Positions 28,411-36,922 of a stretch of DNA of 64,000 nucleotides are shown here, one piece after another. This DNA comes from Providencia rettgeri. Lineage in GTDB: Bacteria; Pseudomonadota; Gammaproteobacteria; Enterobacterales; Enterobacteriaceae. Under the pieces are notes generated by a model. It did not search any database. It had not been told where the DNA came from and saw only the letters and a list, made by a program, of their open reading frames with translations. The position numbers and the translations under genes are program-made. The first letter of the stretch is position 1; each line of letters begins with the position of its first letter. Location: positions 2,852,001-2,916,000 of the forward strand of contig NZ_CP163512.1 in assembly GCF_041075285.1 (NCBI RefSeq), given 5' to 3'.

Positions 28411-28665
28411 ATCGCTGAAAATGAACGTCATTGCGAAATTAAACCAAAAGCACTAAAGACACGTCCAAACAGATATGGAGCATTATTAAATAGTATTTAT
28501 TTACAATGAGCCATATTCAGATTAACCCCAGTTACCATAAAAAATTGGCTTGCTATGATAAATTTAAGATAAAAATAAATTCTTTATCTAAATTAAATCA
28601 ATGCATTAGTTAAAATTACGTAATTTTCTACTCTTTTTATATCACTCATGGTAAGGGAAAATAAA

Positions 28666-29064
28666 ATGAAATTTAAAGGATTATTCGTTTCACTGCTTCT
28701 TTCTGGAATAATGACATTACCAGCTCACGCTAAGTCGTTTTCTGTTGAAGATAAAAACGCAAATGAGATGCCAACTGAAACTGATTTCTATAATGAATGC
28801 GTCAGCACAAACACCTATAATTATCTACCCATGGCAGGGGAAGCCCAATCTTCAGTAGATAAAAAACGTGCAAAGCAAAAAGCGGCGGTTGAGAAAAAAT
28901 GCAAATGCTCTGCTCCACTTGAATATAAATTATTCAATGAGTTAATTGGCAATAACCCTCAGGCATTCACAGAAAGGATGCAATCAGACCAACAATTAGC
29001 GATGCAAACGGCGCAACAAGCGCTTGAAAGAAAACGGCAAATTGATACGCAATGCGCCAAATAG
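28666..29064 (+). CDS. Small secreted cysteine-containing protein, function unknown
   Basis: Not recognised. The ATG at 28666 (MKFKGLFVSLLLSGIMTLPAHA) has AAGGG 8 bases upstream and gives 132 residues; an in-frame ATG six codons earlier is less likely. A signal peptide with cleavage near AHA-KS is clear, so the mature protein of about 110 residues is probably periplasmic. It has four cysteines (NECVST, KKCKCSA, TQCAK), compatible with two disulfides, and a Gln/Lys-rich C-terminal helix. It stands alone between the frd hairpins and a MITE copy. Confidence 0.75.
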   Translation: MKFKGLFVSLLLSGIMTLPAHAKSFSVEDKNANEMPTETDFYNECVSTNTYNYLPMAGEAQSSVDKKRAKQKAAVEKKCKCSAPLEYKLFNELIGNNPQAFTERMQSDQQLAMQTAQQALERKRQIDTQCAK

Positions 29065-29117
29065 TTTCCCACCGTTTAAGGTATGACTGCGTGCTAATTG
29101 TCGTACCTTAAAACCTA

Positions 29118-29387
29118 GGACTGTTTATCTTTGATGGTCAACTTTTATTCGAGTTAAAGCCATTTTAGGCAAGGCGAGAGGTTCGCCGCCGAGTGAACCG
29201 GGCCGGAGCCTCCCAACGCAACATTAAATACGTGAAACGTGCTTTAATCGAACCCATAGGGCAGGTGTTTAGGGACAATTGTTGATTCAAATCGTCGTCA
29301 GTCAGCACGACAGATACATTTATTCATTTTTTGGTCGTTTATTTACCCTTTTTAGCGGTAAAAATCAGTAGCAAAGATCAACAGCCC

Positions 29388-29388
<1 letters not shown>
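29118..29388 (+). mobile_element. MITE-like repeat, copy 2 (complete)
   Basis: A 271-bp copy of the element at 23992, inverted relative to it. The left end reads GGACTGTTTATCTTTG, slightly diverged; the right end is CAAAGATCAACAGCCCC. TA dinucleotides flank both ends (29116-29117 and 29389-29390), consistent with a 2-bp TA target duplication. The right end lies in the tetR stop codon. Confidence 0.88.
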
Positions 29389-29996
<608 letters not shown>

Positions 29997-30008
29997 TTAT
30001 TTTTACTC

Positions 30009-30060
30009 TTGACACTCTATCATTGATAGGGATACATTCCAACTCTATCAGTGATAGAGA
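30009..30060. promoter_or_regulatory. tetO1/tetO2 operators and tetA promoter
   Basis: Two 19-bp palindromes, ACTCTATCATTGATAGGGA (30014-30032) and ACTCTATCAGTGATAGAGA (30042-30060), match the tet operator. TTGACA (30009-30014) and TACATT (30033-30038), spaced 18 bp, form the tetA promoter around the first operator. Tetracycline-bound TetR would release both. Confidence 0.95.
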
Positions 30061-30068
30061 AGCTAATT

Positions 30069-31271
30069 ATGAATAAATCCGCAATTATCGCCTTAACCAT
30101 TACGACCCTTGATGCCATAGGTATTGGGTTGATCATGCCTGTACTCCCCGCATTGTTGCGCGAATATGTATCGGTTGAAAATTTAGCAAATCATTATGGT
30201 ATTCTGCTGGCACTGTACGCTGTCATGCAGGTATTTTTCGCTCCGGTATTAGGAAAATGGTCAGATAAGTTTGGTCGTCGTCCGATATTATTGCTCTCCT
30301 TAGCTGGTGCGGTGATCGATTACACCTTGCTCGCTTTTTCCAGCACATTATGGATGCTTTATTTAGGGCGATTAATTTCAGGGATCACTGGCGCAACGGG
30401 AGCAGTTGCCGCCTCTGTTATCGCAGATAATACCGAGCCCAATGAGCGTACCTTGTGGTTTGGTCGTCTTGGTGCAGCGTTTGGTCTCGGCCTTATCGCC
30501 GGACCGATGATCGGTGGCTTTGCAGGTGAGTATTCCCCGCATATGCCGTTTATCATTGCTGCCATCTTAAACGCAGGGACTTTTATTGGCGTCTTTTTGA
30601 TTTTTAAGGATCAGCAACTTCAAAGTAAACATGAAAATACGCATGATGCACCTTCGATATCCACCTCTTTTTTACAAGTGGCAAAGCCTATCGCACTGCT
30701 AATATTTGTCTTTTTTATGGCTCAACTGATAGGCCAAATCCCCGCAACAACTTGGGTACTATTTACCGAAAGCCGTTTTCAATGGGGTAGCATGGAGGTC
30801 GGGCTCTCTTTAGCAGGACTCGGTGTGATGCATGCGTTATTTCAAGCATTCGTTACTGGAGTAATTACCAAAAAGTTCAGCGAAAAGACCACCATTATTG
30901 TCGGTTTCATTGCAGATGGCAGCGCATTTTTAATTTTATCGCTACTCACTCAAGGATGGATGATTTACCCAACCCTTATCTTACTGGCAGGAGGTAGCAT
31001 TGCCCTGCCTGCACTTCAAGGATTAATGTCAGCTCAAGTAAGTCATGAAAATCAGGGGAAATTGCAGGGCGTTCTCGTCAGTTTAACCAATGCGACAGGG
31101 GTTATTGGTCCATTATTATTTAGCTTTATTTTTGGCCAAACATTGGCGATTTGGGATGGCTGGGTGTGGATAATAGGTGCACTGATGTATGTTTTATTAA
31201 CGGTTATTTATTTAACTTTTTATAGAGATGCTAAACGAGTAGAAAAGAAAGCAAAATTATTGACGAGCTAA
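30069..31271 (+). CDS. tetA: TetA-type tetracycline/H+ antiporter
   Basis: Inner-membrane major-facilitator pump exporting tetracycline-Mg complexes. The start is ATG 30069 (MNKSAIIALTITTLDAIG); a GTG six codons upstream lies in the operator. 400 residues, 12 membrane segments, with motif A GKWSDKFGRRP, motif C near GLGLIAGPMIGG and VLFTESRFQW in the second half. It resembles Tet(B) strongly but with many differences by eye, so it is a distinct class or a Providencia chromosomal version; the class letter is not assigned. Confidence 0.95.
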   Translation: MNKSAIIALTITTLDAIGIGLIMPVLPALLREYVSVENLANHYGILLALYAVMQVFFAPVLGKWSDKFGRRPILLLSLAGAVIDYTLLAFSSTLWMLYLGRLISGITGATGAVAASVIADNTEPNERTLWFGRLGAAFGLGLIAGPMIGGFAGEYSPHMPFIIAAILNAGTFIGVFLIFKDQQLQSKHENTHDAPSISTSFLQVAKPIALLIFVFFMAQLIGQIPATTWVLFTESRFQWGSMEVGLSLAGLGVMHALFQAFVTGVITKKFSEKTTIIVGFIADGSAFLILSLLTQGWMIYPTLILLAGGSIALPALQGLMSAQVSHENQGKLQGVLVSLTNATGVIGPLLFSFIFGQTLAIWDGWVWIIGALMYVLLTVIYLTFYRDAKRVEKKAKLLTS

Positions 31272-31349
31272 ATTTTAGACTATGGTATTTAAATGCTATG
31301 ATATCCCCATCAGATTTGCTTTTGGAACATGATGTTAAGAGACATTTCA

Positions 31350-31931
31350 ATGACAAAACAACCTAAAAAGCCAAGAACCAAGCCTGCAGAAGAAAGACTT
31401 GATGACTTGATGAATGCGGCGGAAAAACTCTTTCTTTCTAAAGGCTTTGTAAATACCACCGTCAGTGAAATTGTTCAATTTGCTGATGTGGCAAAAGGAA
31501 CCTTTTATCATTATTTTCAATCTAAAAATGATATTATGGAAGCCCTACGTACTCGCTATATGGATTGGTATTTAGGTTATATTCAAACTGCTTTAGATAG
31601 CCAAGCAAGTGCCTGTGAGAAATTAAAAGCATGGTGCGAAAATAGCGTCAAATACTATGTTGAAAAGCAAAATATTCACGACATGTTATTTCACGATGAA
31701 TACCATGGGCGTGTCAATGACCATGAAATCAGGGCCATCGAACAAATCAAATCCATCTTAATGCTTGGTGAAAAAAACCAAGAGTGGCCGGTTTTACCGC
31801 CTGAACTGATGGCAACAATGATTTATCATTCGATGCATGCCGCGGTTGATAACTTAGCGAATAGCACGGAATACAATCAACATAATCTAGGCGAAATTCT
31901 TTACCAACGCTTTAGCCAACTTCTAAAATAA
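31350..31931 (+). CDS. TetR/AcrR-family transcriptional regulator
   Basis: A regulator unrelated in sequence to the tetracycline TetR beyond the fold. The ATG at 31350 (MTKQPKKPRTKPAEERL) gives 193 residues; an ATG seven codons earlier is possible. The HTH is FVNTTVSEIVQFADVAKGTFYHYFQSK split over about 37-63; the ligand domain follows with HDEYHGRVNDHEIRAIEQIKS near residue 130. It is co-oriented with tetA, 78 bp away. Its targets are unknown. Confidence 0.88.
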   Translation: MTKQPKKPRTKPAEERLDDLMNAAEKLFLSKGFVNTTVSEIVQFADVAKGTFYHYFQSKNDIMEALRTRYMDWYLGYIQTALDSQASACEKLKAWCENSVKYYVEKQNIHDMLFHDEYHGRVNDHEIRAIEQIKSILMLGEKNQEWPVLPPELMATMIYHSMHAAVDNLANSTEYNQHNLGEILYQRFSQLLK

Positions 31932-32102
31932 GTTTGCCATCCATGCAGCGATACCTCGCTGCATTTCTAATATTATGTTCTTCGCTTATCTATTTTTATC
32001 TTTAAAGATCAAATTGTTATTTAATTCTTTTTGATAAACTCAATATCCCCCCTTAAATAAAAATGATTATATTGGTCGACGGCTGGTTTACTATCTGTGC
32101 TA

Positions 32103-32260
32103 GGGGCTGTTTATCTTTGATGATTAATTTTTCTTCGAATTAAAGCCATTTTAGGCAAGGCGAGAGGTTCGCCGCGAGTGAACTCGGCAAAAGCCTCTCA
32201 ACGCAGCATTAAATGAGTGAGACATGCTTTAATCAAACACTGCGAGCACAGCTGTCTAAA
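32103..32260 (+). mobile_element. MITE-like repeat, copy 3 (3' truncated)
   Basis: The left ~158 bp of the same element, same direction as copy 2, beginning TA-GGGGCTGTTTATCTTTGATG. Similarity fades after GCTTTAATCAAACACTGCG near 32260, so the right end is deleted or overwritten. Together with copy 2 it brackets tetR, tetA and the second TetR-family gene. Confidence 0.82.
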
Positions 32261-32606
32261 CGGATGTATTGACCGTCACTTCCAACGAAAATAATGATGA
32301 TTGGCCCAGAAGATATACCAATAAAAGCCTATCTACCTCAACAAAATGCTCAGCCACCTTATAAGAATCGCCGCACGTTGTTTCGCTAATTAAACGCTAA
32401 CAGATGGATACCTTACCTTCTGAATCAACCAAGCCTTATGCTATAGCGCAGATGTAGATGCCTTTTGCCTTAACCATACTAGATTGCACAAAAGCACCAC
32501 CGTCGGCGGTCGAACAACATAGATTTTGTAGCGGACCTTATTACTCTAAAAATAATCCACATCCCCTCATTCAATTAATTGAGCGAGGGGATAAATGGAA
32601 AAAAGA
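32261..32606. other. Decayed region after MITE copy 3
   Basis: 346 bp without a credible gene. A 31-codon frame from 32294 (MIGPEDIPIKAYLPQQ... ending RRTLFR) reads like a gene fragment but has no recognisable family. The rest looks like eroded sequence next to the truncated repeat. A weak inverted repeat near 32560-32590 (CCCCTCATTCAATTAATTGAGCGAGGGG-type) may terminate the MHS gene. Confidence 0.4.
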
Positions 32607-33791
32607 CTAAGTATGAGCAGGATTTGGTAAAAAATAAGAAATAAAATACGATAATCCACAAACAGCAATAAATGCCCCAACATAAACTAAGTGATATTGG
32701 CTGAGGTAGCTGACAATTAAAGGTGTTATCCCCCCAAGAGAAGCCGAAGCACCGTTGTAACCAATGCCTAAAATAGCTGCCTGACCATTTGACTTACTCA
32801 TAAGAACCGCTGATAAATTGCACAGTATCATTGCTGAATAAACGGACATTAGCAGTTGGGCTATTAACACAAGTAATAGGTTATTCATTTGTAATATGAA
32901 ATAAAGCGGTGCAGAGCAAAGAACCATTAACATGACGCCCATATTAAAAACCTGCTTAGCTGAACTATATTTATCCGTTAGCCAGCCACATATTAACATG
33001 AGCATTAACAGCAAACCTGACGATAAGATTGCATAAAAACTTTTTATTTCCTCAATCTTTAATTGCTCTGTAATCAATGAAGTAGATAAATTCTGCGAAT
33101 AAAATGTGACTGTTCCTGGGATAGTAAACACAAATACCCAGAAAATACTCTGCCAGATTATTGTTTTTTTAACGGTATGAGTTACTTGATGATTTGGTAG
33201 TTTAATCCTAAACCAAAAACTGATTAATATATTCCCAACACCGATAAGTAAGGGGATACGCCACCCTATTGATTGCATCATTTCTTCACTCATGGTGTTT
33301 TTTAGTAAAAGGACAACGCCAAGAGAGACAACAACACCAAATAAAGAACTGGCAACGATAATAGAGGAAACCTTAGCTTGCTCTCTCGTATGTGCATCTT
33401 TAAATAAGTAGGTAATTAATGATGGAAACTCCCCTGCAAAACTAAATGATAATGCGAGTTGTAAAATTAATATTGCAAATGGCGTATAGTTACCTAATAA
33501 TTCAATAGGTAATAATGCCATCATTAGAGTTGCTATCCCTGTAATAAAGCTAGTTAAGATTAAAGCTGATTTTTTCCCCGAAATATCAGCATAGCGACCT
33601 ATAATATAACCACCTATTGGACGTATTAAAAAACGTAATGCAAAAATTCCCCAAACCATTTCTGTTGCTTGTGTATAACCCAACTTTGTTAATTCAGCAC
33701 TTAAATAGGTCGATATCGCTGCAAAAACTGCAATATCATAATACTCCAGCGCATTCCCAGCGACTGCGCCAAATCTGAATTTCCATTTCAT
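32607..33791 (-). CDS. MHS-family metabolite:H+ symporter
   Basis: Major-facilitator transporter of the metabolite:H+ symporter branch (ProP/KgtP/ShiA relatives). The start at 33791 (MKWKFRFGAVAGNALEYYD) has AAGGA 9 bases upstream and gives 394 residues. GNALEYYDIAVFA, RPIGGYIIGRYADISGKKSALI and FSFAGEFPSL are family signatures; 12 membrane segments. The substrate cannot be told from sequence. It lies 40 bp after the LuxR-like gene on the same strand, probably one operon. Confidence 0.85.
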   Translation of the reverse strand: MKWKFRFGAVAGNALEYYDIAVFAAISTYLSAELTKLGYTQATEMVWGIFALRFLIRPIGGYIIGRYADISGKKSALILTSFITGIATLMMALLPIELLGNYTPFAILILQLALSFSFAGEFPSLITYLFKDAHTREQAKVSSIIVASSLFGVVVSLGVVLLLKNTMSEEMMQSIGWRIPLLIGVGNILISFWFRIKLPNHQVTHTVKKTIIWQSIFWVFVFTIPGTVTFYSQNLSTSLITEQLKIEEIKSFYAILSSGLLLMLMLICGWLTDKYSSAKQVFNMGVMLMVLCSAPLYFILQMNNLLLVLIAQLLMSVYSAMILCNLSAVLMSKSNGQAAILGIGYNGASASLGGITPLIVSYLSQYHLVYVGAFIAVCGLSYFISYFLPNPAHT

Positions 33792-33831
33792 GTTATTTCC
33801 TTTATCTATCCCTGAAACTAACCGATTTAAA

Positions 33832-34608
33832 TTAAGGATAACTAACAAGAGTTTCTAAGCATGCCAAGGTAATACCGTTTTCCTTTAATGCACTAAACAA
33901 CCCGCTAGAAGATGTATGAGGACACGCGAGTTTCTCTTTAATTCGTTGAATTCTTTTATGCTCACAAGCTTCTGAACAACCTTGAATATAACTAATTTCT
34001 TTAACTTTACAATGAGATAACAACAACCGTATAGTAATAATTTCCTTTCGAGTAAAGCGAATATTCCCAAAACGCATATATTGATGTATATCCAAAATTT
34101 CCGTTTCTTGATTGCTTATAATAGGGCTATTTACTTTTGAAATTTCAATATTTTCCCGTAATGGCAAGTAATTATCGTCACTTTGTTTCCATACCCCATG
34201 CGTATAATCAGCAATTATAGGACGACATTTACATATAGCCATCATATCTTTTATCGATATTTTTCTTTTTGAGTTAATTGAAGTAATTTCATATACACTG
34301 CCATACTTTGCACAGAAATCTACTTTAACTTCGCTTTTGTTCGTTTTTGTCAATGTATCCATATATACTTTTGAATAATTACTCCAATATTGGATACCAG
34401 AAGATAATCTTTCACTAATTAATTTATCCAAATCCGCATCCCAATAAACTAACAACCATTCATAGTTACTTGATGAAATACTAATTTGCTTATTTAAAAT
34501 ATCAATTCTAGAAAAAGATAAATCAATATCATTCCAATCAAAATAGTTAGAAAATGTATTATTCAGCCCTGAACACATATCTTCTAAATATTTACTCTCA
34601 ACATTCAT
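33832..34608 (-). CDS. LuxR-type HTH regulator, function unknown
   Basis: 258 residues from the ATG at 34608 (MNVESKYLEDMCSGLNN, AAAGGA upstream); a 52-codon upstream extension is very hydrophobic AT-rich read-through and is rejected. The C-terminus has a LuxR-like HTH (RFTRKEIITIRLLLSHCKVKEISYIQG split about 185-212, then KRIQRIKEKLACPHTSSSGLF). The N-terminal half (WLLVYWDADLDKLISERL) is an unassigned, possibly PAS-like sensory domain. No autoinducer synthase is nearby. Its codon use is very AT-rich compared with neighbours, suggesting acquisition. Confidence 0.8.
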   Translation of the reverse strand: MNVESKYLEDMCSGLNNTFSNYFDWNDIDLSFSRIDILNKQISISSSNYEWLLVYWDADLDKLISERLSSGIQYWSNYSKVYMDTLTKTNKSEVKVDFCAKYGSVYEITSINSKRKISIKDMMAICKCRPIIADYTHGVWKQSDDNYLPLRENIEISKVNSPIISNQETEILDIHQYMRFGNIRFTRKEIITIRLLLSHCKVKEISYIQGCSEACEHKRIQRIKEKLACPHTSSSGLFSALKENGITLACLETLVSYP

Positions 34609-34796
34609 AATAATTCCTTTTAATTTAATTAAATATTTAACCAAAAACACAAACAAAGAGGAAACATATTTAACACAAGATAAAAAACAATAAAAGTATA
34701 ATTTAATAGGAGTATTAAAATTAAGAAATAAAAAATAGAATAAAAATAACTCGATGCAGAACATAAATAATTTAATAAATAACTATTGGAGATAAA

Positions 34797-35018
34797 ATGA
34801 AAAAAGATTGGCACCCTGCGGATATTATTGCGGCAATAAAGAAAAAAGGATCTTCCCTTTCAGAATTATCACGACAAGCAGGCTTAAATTCATCGACACT
34901 CAATAATGCACTTTCAAGGCGATGGCCAAAAGGAGAAAGGATTATTGCTGAATTTTTAGGCGTCGCCCCTACAGAAATCTGGCCCTCTCGTTATCACAGA
35001 CACAAACAAGAGGACTAA
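34797..35018 (+). CDS. Ner/Nlp-family winged HTH protein
   Basis: A 73-residue DNA-binding protein related to phage Mu Ner and chromosomal Nlp/SfsB. It opens MKKDWHPADIIAAIKKKGSSLSELSRQ... (split at residue 20) and ends with WPKGERIIAEFLGVAPTEIWPSRY, the Ner signature. GGAG lies 6 bases before the ATG. Divergent from the LuxR-like gene with a 188-bp AT-rich spacer. It could be a phage remnant or a resident regulator of the Nlp type. Confidence 0.9.
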   Translation: MKKDWHPADIIAAIKKKGSSLSELSRQAGLNSSTLNNALSRRWPKGERIIAEFLGVAPTEIWPSRYHRHKQED

Positions 35019-35057
35019 GCTTTCATATGCCTATCGCTGTTCAGCATAAAGCCATAA

Positions 35058-35090
35058 AGGCGGATAGCTATTGAACTTATCCGCCTATTT
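35058..35090. terminator. Bidirectional terminator between ner-like gene and gdx
   Basis: AGGCGGATA (35058-35066) pairs with TATCCGCCT (35078-35086), followed by ATTTTAT. It separates the convergent ends of the Ner-like gene and gdx. Confidence 0.8.
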
Positions 35091-35102
35091 TATATTGAAT
35101 GA

Positions 35103-35417
35103 CTAACTCGATACTTTAAGGCCAATTAACCCTGTAATAATCAAGGCAAGGCTTAATAAGCGGAACATATTGGCAGATTCACCGAGGAAAATAATCCCAA
35201 CAATTGCTGTGCCGACAGCGCCAATGCCTGTCCAAATTGCGTAAGCCGTTCCCACAGGTAAGTCACGCATCGCGTAAGCAAGTAACCCCATGCTGGCAAT
35301 AATCGCGATAATCGTAATAATGCTGGGTGTTAAACGTGTAAAACCATGGGTATATTTTAACCCTACAGCCCAAACAACTTCGAGTAAACCTGCAAATAAA
35401 AGGACGATCCATGCCAT
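35103..35417 (-). CDS. gdx: Gdx/SugE, guanidinium exporter (SMR family)
   Basis: Four-helix small-multidrug-resistance protein that, in the SugE/Gdx branch, exports guanidinium by proton exchange as a dual-topology dimer. The start at 35417 ([19 protein letters not shown]) has GGGAG upstream and gives 104 residues; the longer frame would run through the riboswitch. The membrane-embedded Glu is in [16 protein letters not shown], followed by [17 protein letters not shown]. The guanidine-II riboswitch directly upstream supports the substrate assignment. Confidence 0.96.
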   Translation of the reverse strand: MAWIVLLFAGLLEVVWAVGLKYTHGFTRLTPSIITIIAIIASMGLLAYAMRDLPVGTAYAIWTGIGAVGTAIVGIIFLGESANMFRLLSLALIITGLIGLKVSS

Positions 35418-35439
35418 GGTCGTAGCTCCCGTTACTAAC

Positions 35440-35486
35440 TCGGGGTCGTCCCCATAATTGAATGACGTGATCCAGGTCGTCCTGAA
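35440..35486 (-). ncRNA. Guanidine-II (mini-ykkC) riboswitch
   Basis: On the minus strand two short hairpins with ACGA loops, CAGG-ACGA-CCTG (35484-35473 region) and GGGG-ACGA-CCCC (35454-35443 region), are separated by about 17 bases and lie 25 bp before the gdx start. This is the defining architecture of the guanidine-II class, with one ACGR loop per hairpin binding guanidine and exposing the ribosome-binding site. Confidence 0.95.
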
Positions 35487-35684
35487 TACGTGTGATGAGA
35501 ACCTCATTATAAACATTCGCTAGCACGGACTCAAGCAACAAAAAATAACAAATAAGCGTAAATTAGCGATCTTATTTAACCTATTTATGCTGTTTTTTGC
35601 TAATAAGCATCATTACCATCGCACTAAACAGTATGCAGAGGTAAAGTAGGAAATCCTATCAGGCCTATTCATCGAGAAAATAGC

Positions 35685-36593
35685 ATGAGTTTCAAAGATA
35701 TATTACTTGCCCTTTGCGTAGTGATTATTTGGGGCGTTAATTTCGTGATTATTAAGCTCGGTGTGACCGCGCTTCCCCCATTACTCCTCGGAGCGTTACG
35801 CTTTGTTTTTGTTGCCTTCCCTGCCATTTTTATTTTTAAGCGGCCTAAAATTCCGTTCAAATTATTATTATTGTATGGGTTAACCATCAGCTTTGGTCAA
35901 TTTGCTTTTTTATTCTGTGCTATCCGCGTTGGTATGCCTGCGGGGATCACATCGGTGATCTTACAATCTCAAGCCTTTTTCACGTTATTACTAGGCGCTA
36001 TGATTTTAAAAGAAACACTACAACCGACCCACTTTATTGGTATGTTTATTGCCATTGCAGGGTTAACAGTATTAGCAAATGGAGCCACTAGCGGAGGATT
36101 GGATGACATCCCATTACTTGGCTTAGCCTTTACATTAATAGCAGGCTTATCTTGGGCTTGTGGAAATATTACCAATAGAATCATCATGCAAAATCAAGGT
36201 GTTGAAAAGTGTAGTGCGCTATCTTTAGTCAGTTGGAGCGCTCTGATCCCCATCATCCCTTTCTTGATCAGTTCTTGGCTTCTAGAAGGTGAAGATGCAA
36301 TTGTGGGTGGGTTATCTGGTTTCAATTGGTCTGTGCTTGGTGTGATTTTATACTTGGCTTATTTATCCACTTTTGTTGGTTACGGCCTGTGGGGTATATT
36401 GCTCGGCCGCTATGAAGCATGGCGTGTTGCGCCCTTTTCATTATTAGTCCCAGTGTTCGGCCTAAGCAGTAGTGCATTATTCCTTGGAGAACACATTAAC
36501 GGAATACAAATTGCTGGTTTAATTTTAATCATGTTTGGTCTCATTACGACGCTTTTTGGTAAAAAAATTATTCAACGCCTAAGACATATTTAA
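35685..36593 (+). CDS. eamA: EamA, DMT-family exporter (O-acetylserine/cysteine type)
   Basis: Ten-helix drug/metabolite transporter. 302 residues with two EamA repeats. Sequence follows E. coli EamA closely: CVVIIWGVNFVIIKLGVTALPP, LTISFGQFAFLFCAI, GLSWACGNITNRIIM and GRYEAWRVAPFSLLVPVFGL (split at position 20). E. coli EamA exports O-acetylserine and cysteine; the same role here is inference from similarity. Faces gdx divergently. Confidence 0.88.
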   Translation: MSFKDILLALCVVIIWGVNFVIIKLGVTALPPLLLGALRFVFVAFPAIFIFKRPKIPFKLLLLYGLTISFGQFAFLFCAIRVGMPAGITSVILQSQAFFTLLLGAMILKETLQPTHFIGMFIAIAGLTVLANGATSGGLDDIPLLGLAFTLIAGLSWACGNITNRIIMQNQGVEKCSALSLVSWSALIPIIPFLISSWLLEGEDAIVGGLSGFNWSVLGVILYLAYLSTFVGYGLWGILLGRYEAWRVAPFSLLVPVFGLSSSALFLGEHINGIQIAGLILIMFGLITTLFGKKIIQRLRHI

Positions 36594-36922
36594 GATAATT
36601 CATTTGATTACCGAAGGTTTTCAACTTTCGGTATTCACAACTACCGTTATCCCTTTCTCTATTATCCATTATTTCCCATCAGAGATTTATGCCATGCAAA
36701 TGCCAAAATAAAGATAATTAACCAACTTAACAACTATTTGTTAGCTTAAAACCAAATAAAATCCAATAAATGATATTGAATTAGTGATATTCGCAGCAAT
36801 TATTGAATTTATCTCAAATTTCAATTGGGTGTCTCGTTTTAGCTACTTTTTCTTTAGCCTAACTATGGCTATATCTTCCTCAGTTTTATTTAAATAAATA
36901 ACGGATATCATTCATTGAACAG
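36594..36922 (+). other. eamA-cstA spacer
   Basis: 329 bp, AT-rich. A hairpin at 36609-36633 (TACCGAA/TTCGGTA with partial extension) is a likely eamA terminator. The rest should contain the cstA promoter; E. coli cstA is cAMP-CRP dependent, but no convincing CRP site was found by eye. Confidence 0.5.

Noticed and set aside
28279..28509. 76-codon frame over the frdD downstream hairpins
   Set aside because: Its codons are made of palindromes, there is no Shine-Dalgarno, and no protein-like pattern.
34609..34764. 52-codon N-terminal extension of the LuxR-like protein
   Set aside because: AT-rich read-through giving an implausible Phe/Leu/Tyr run; the inner ATG has a good Shine-Dalgarno.
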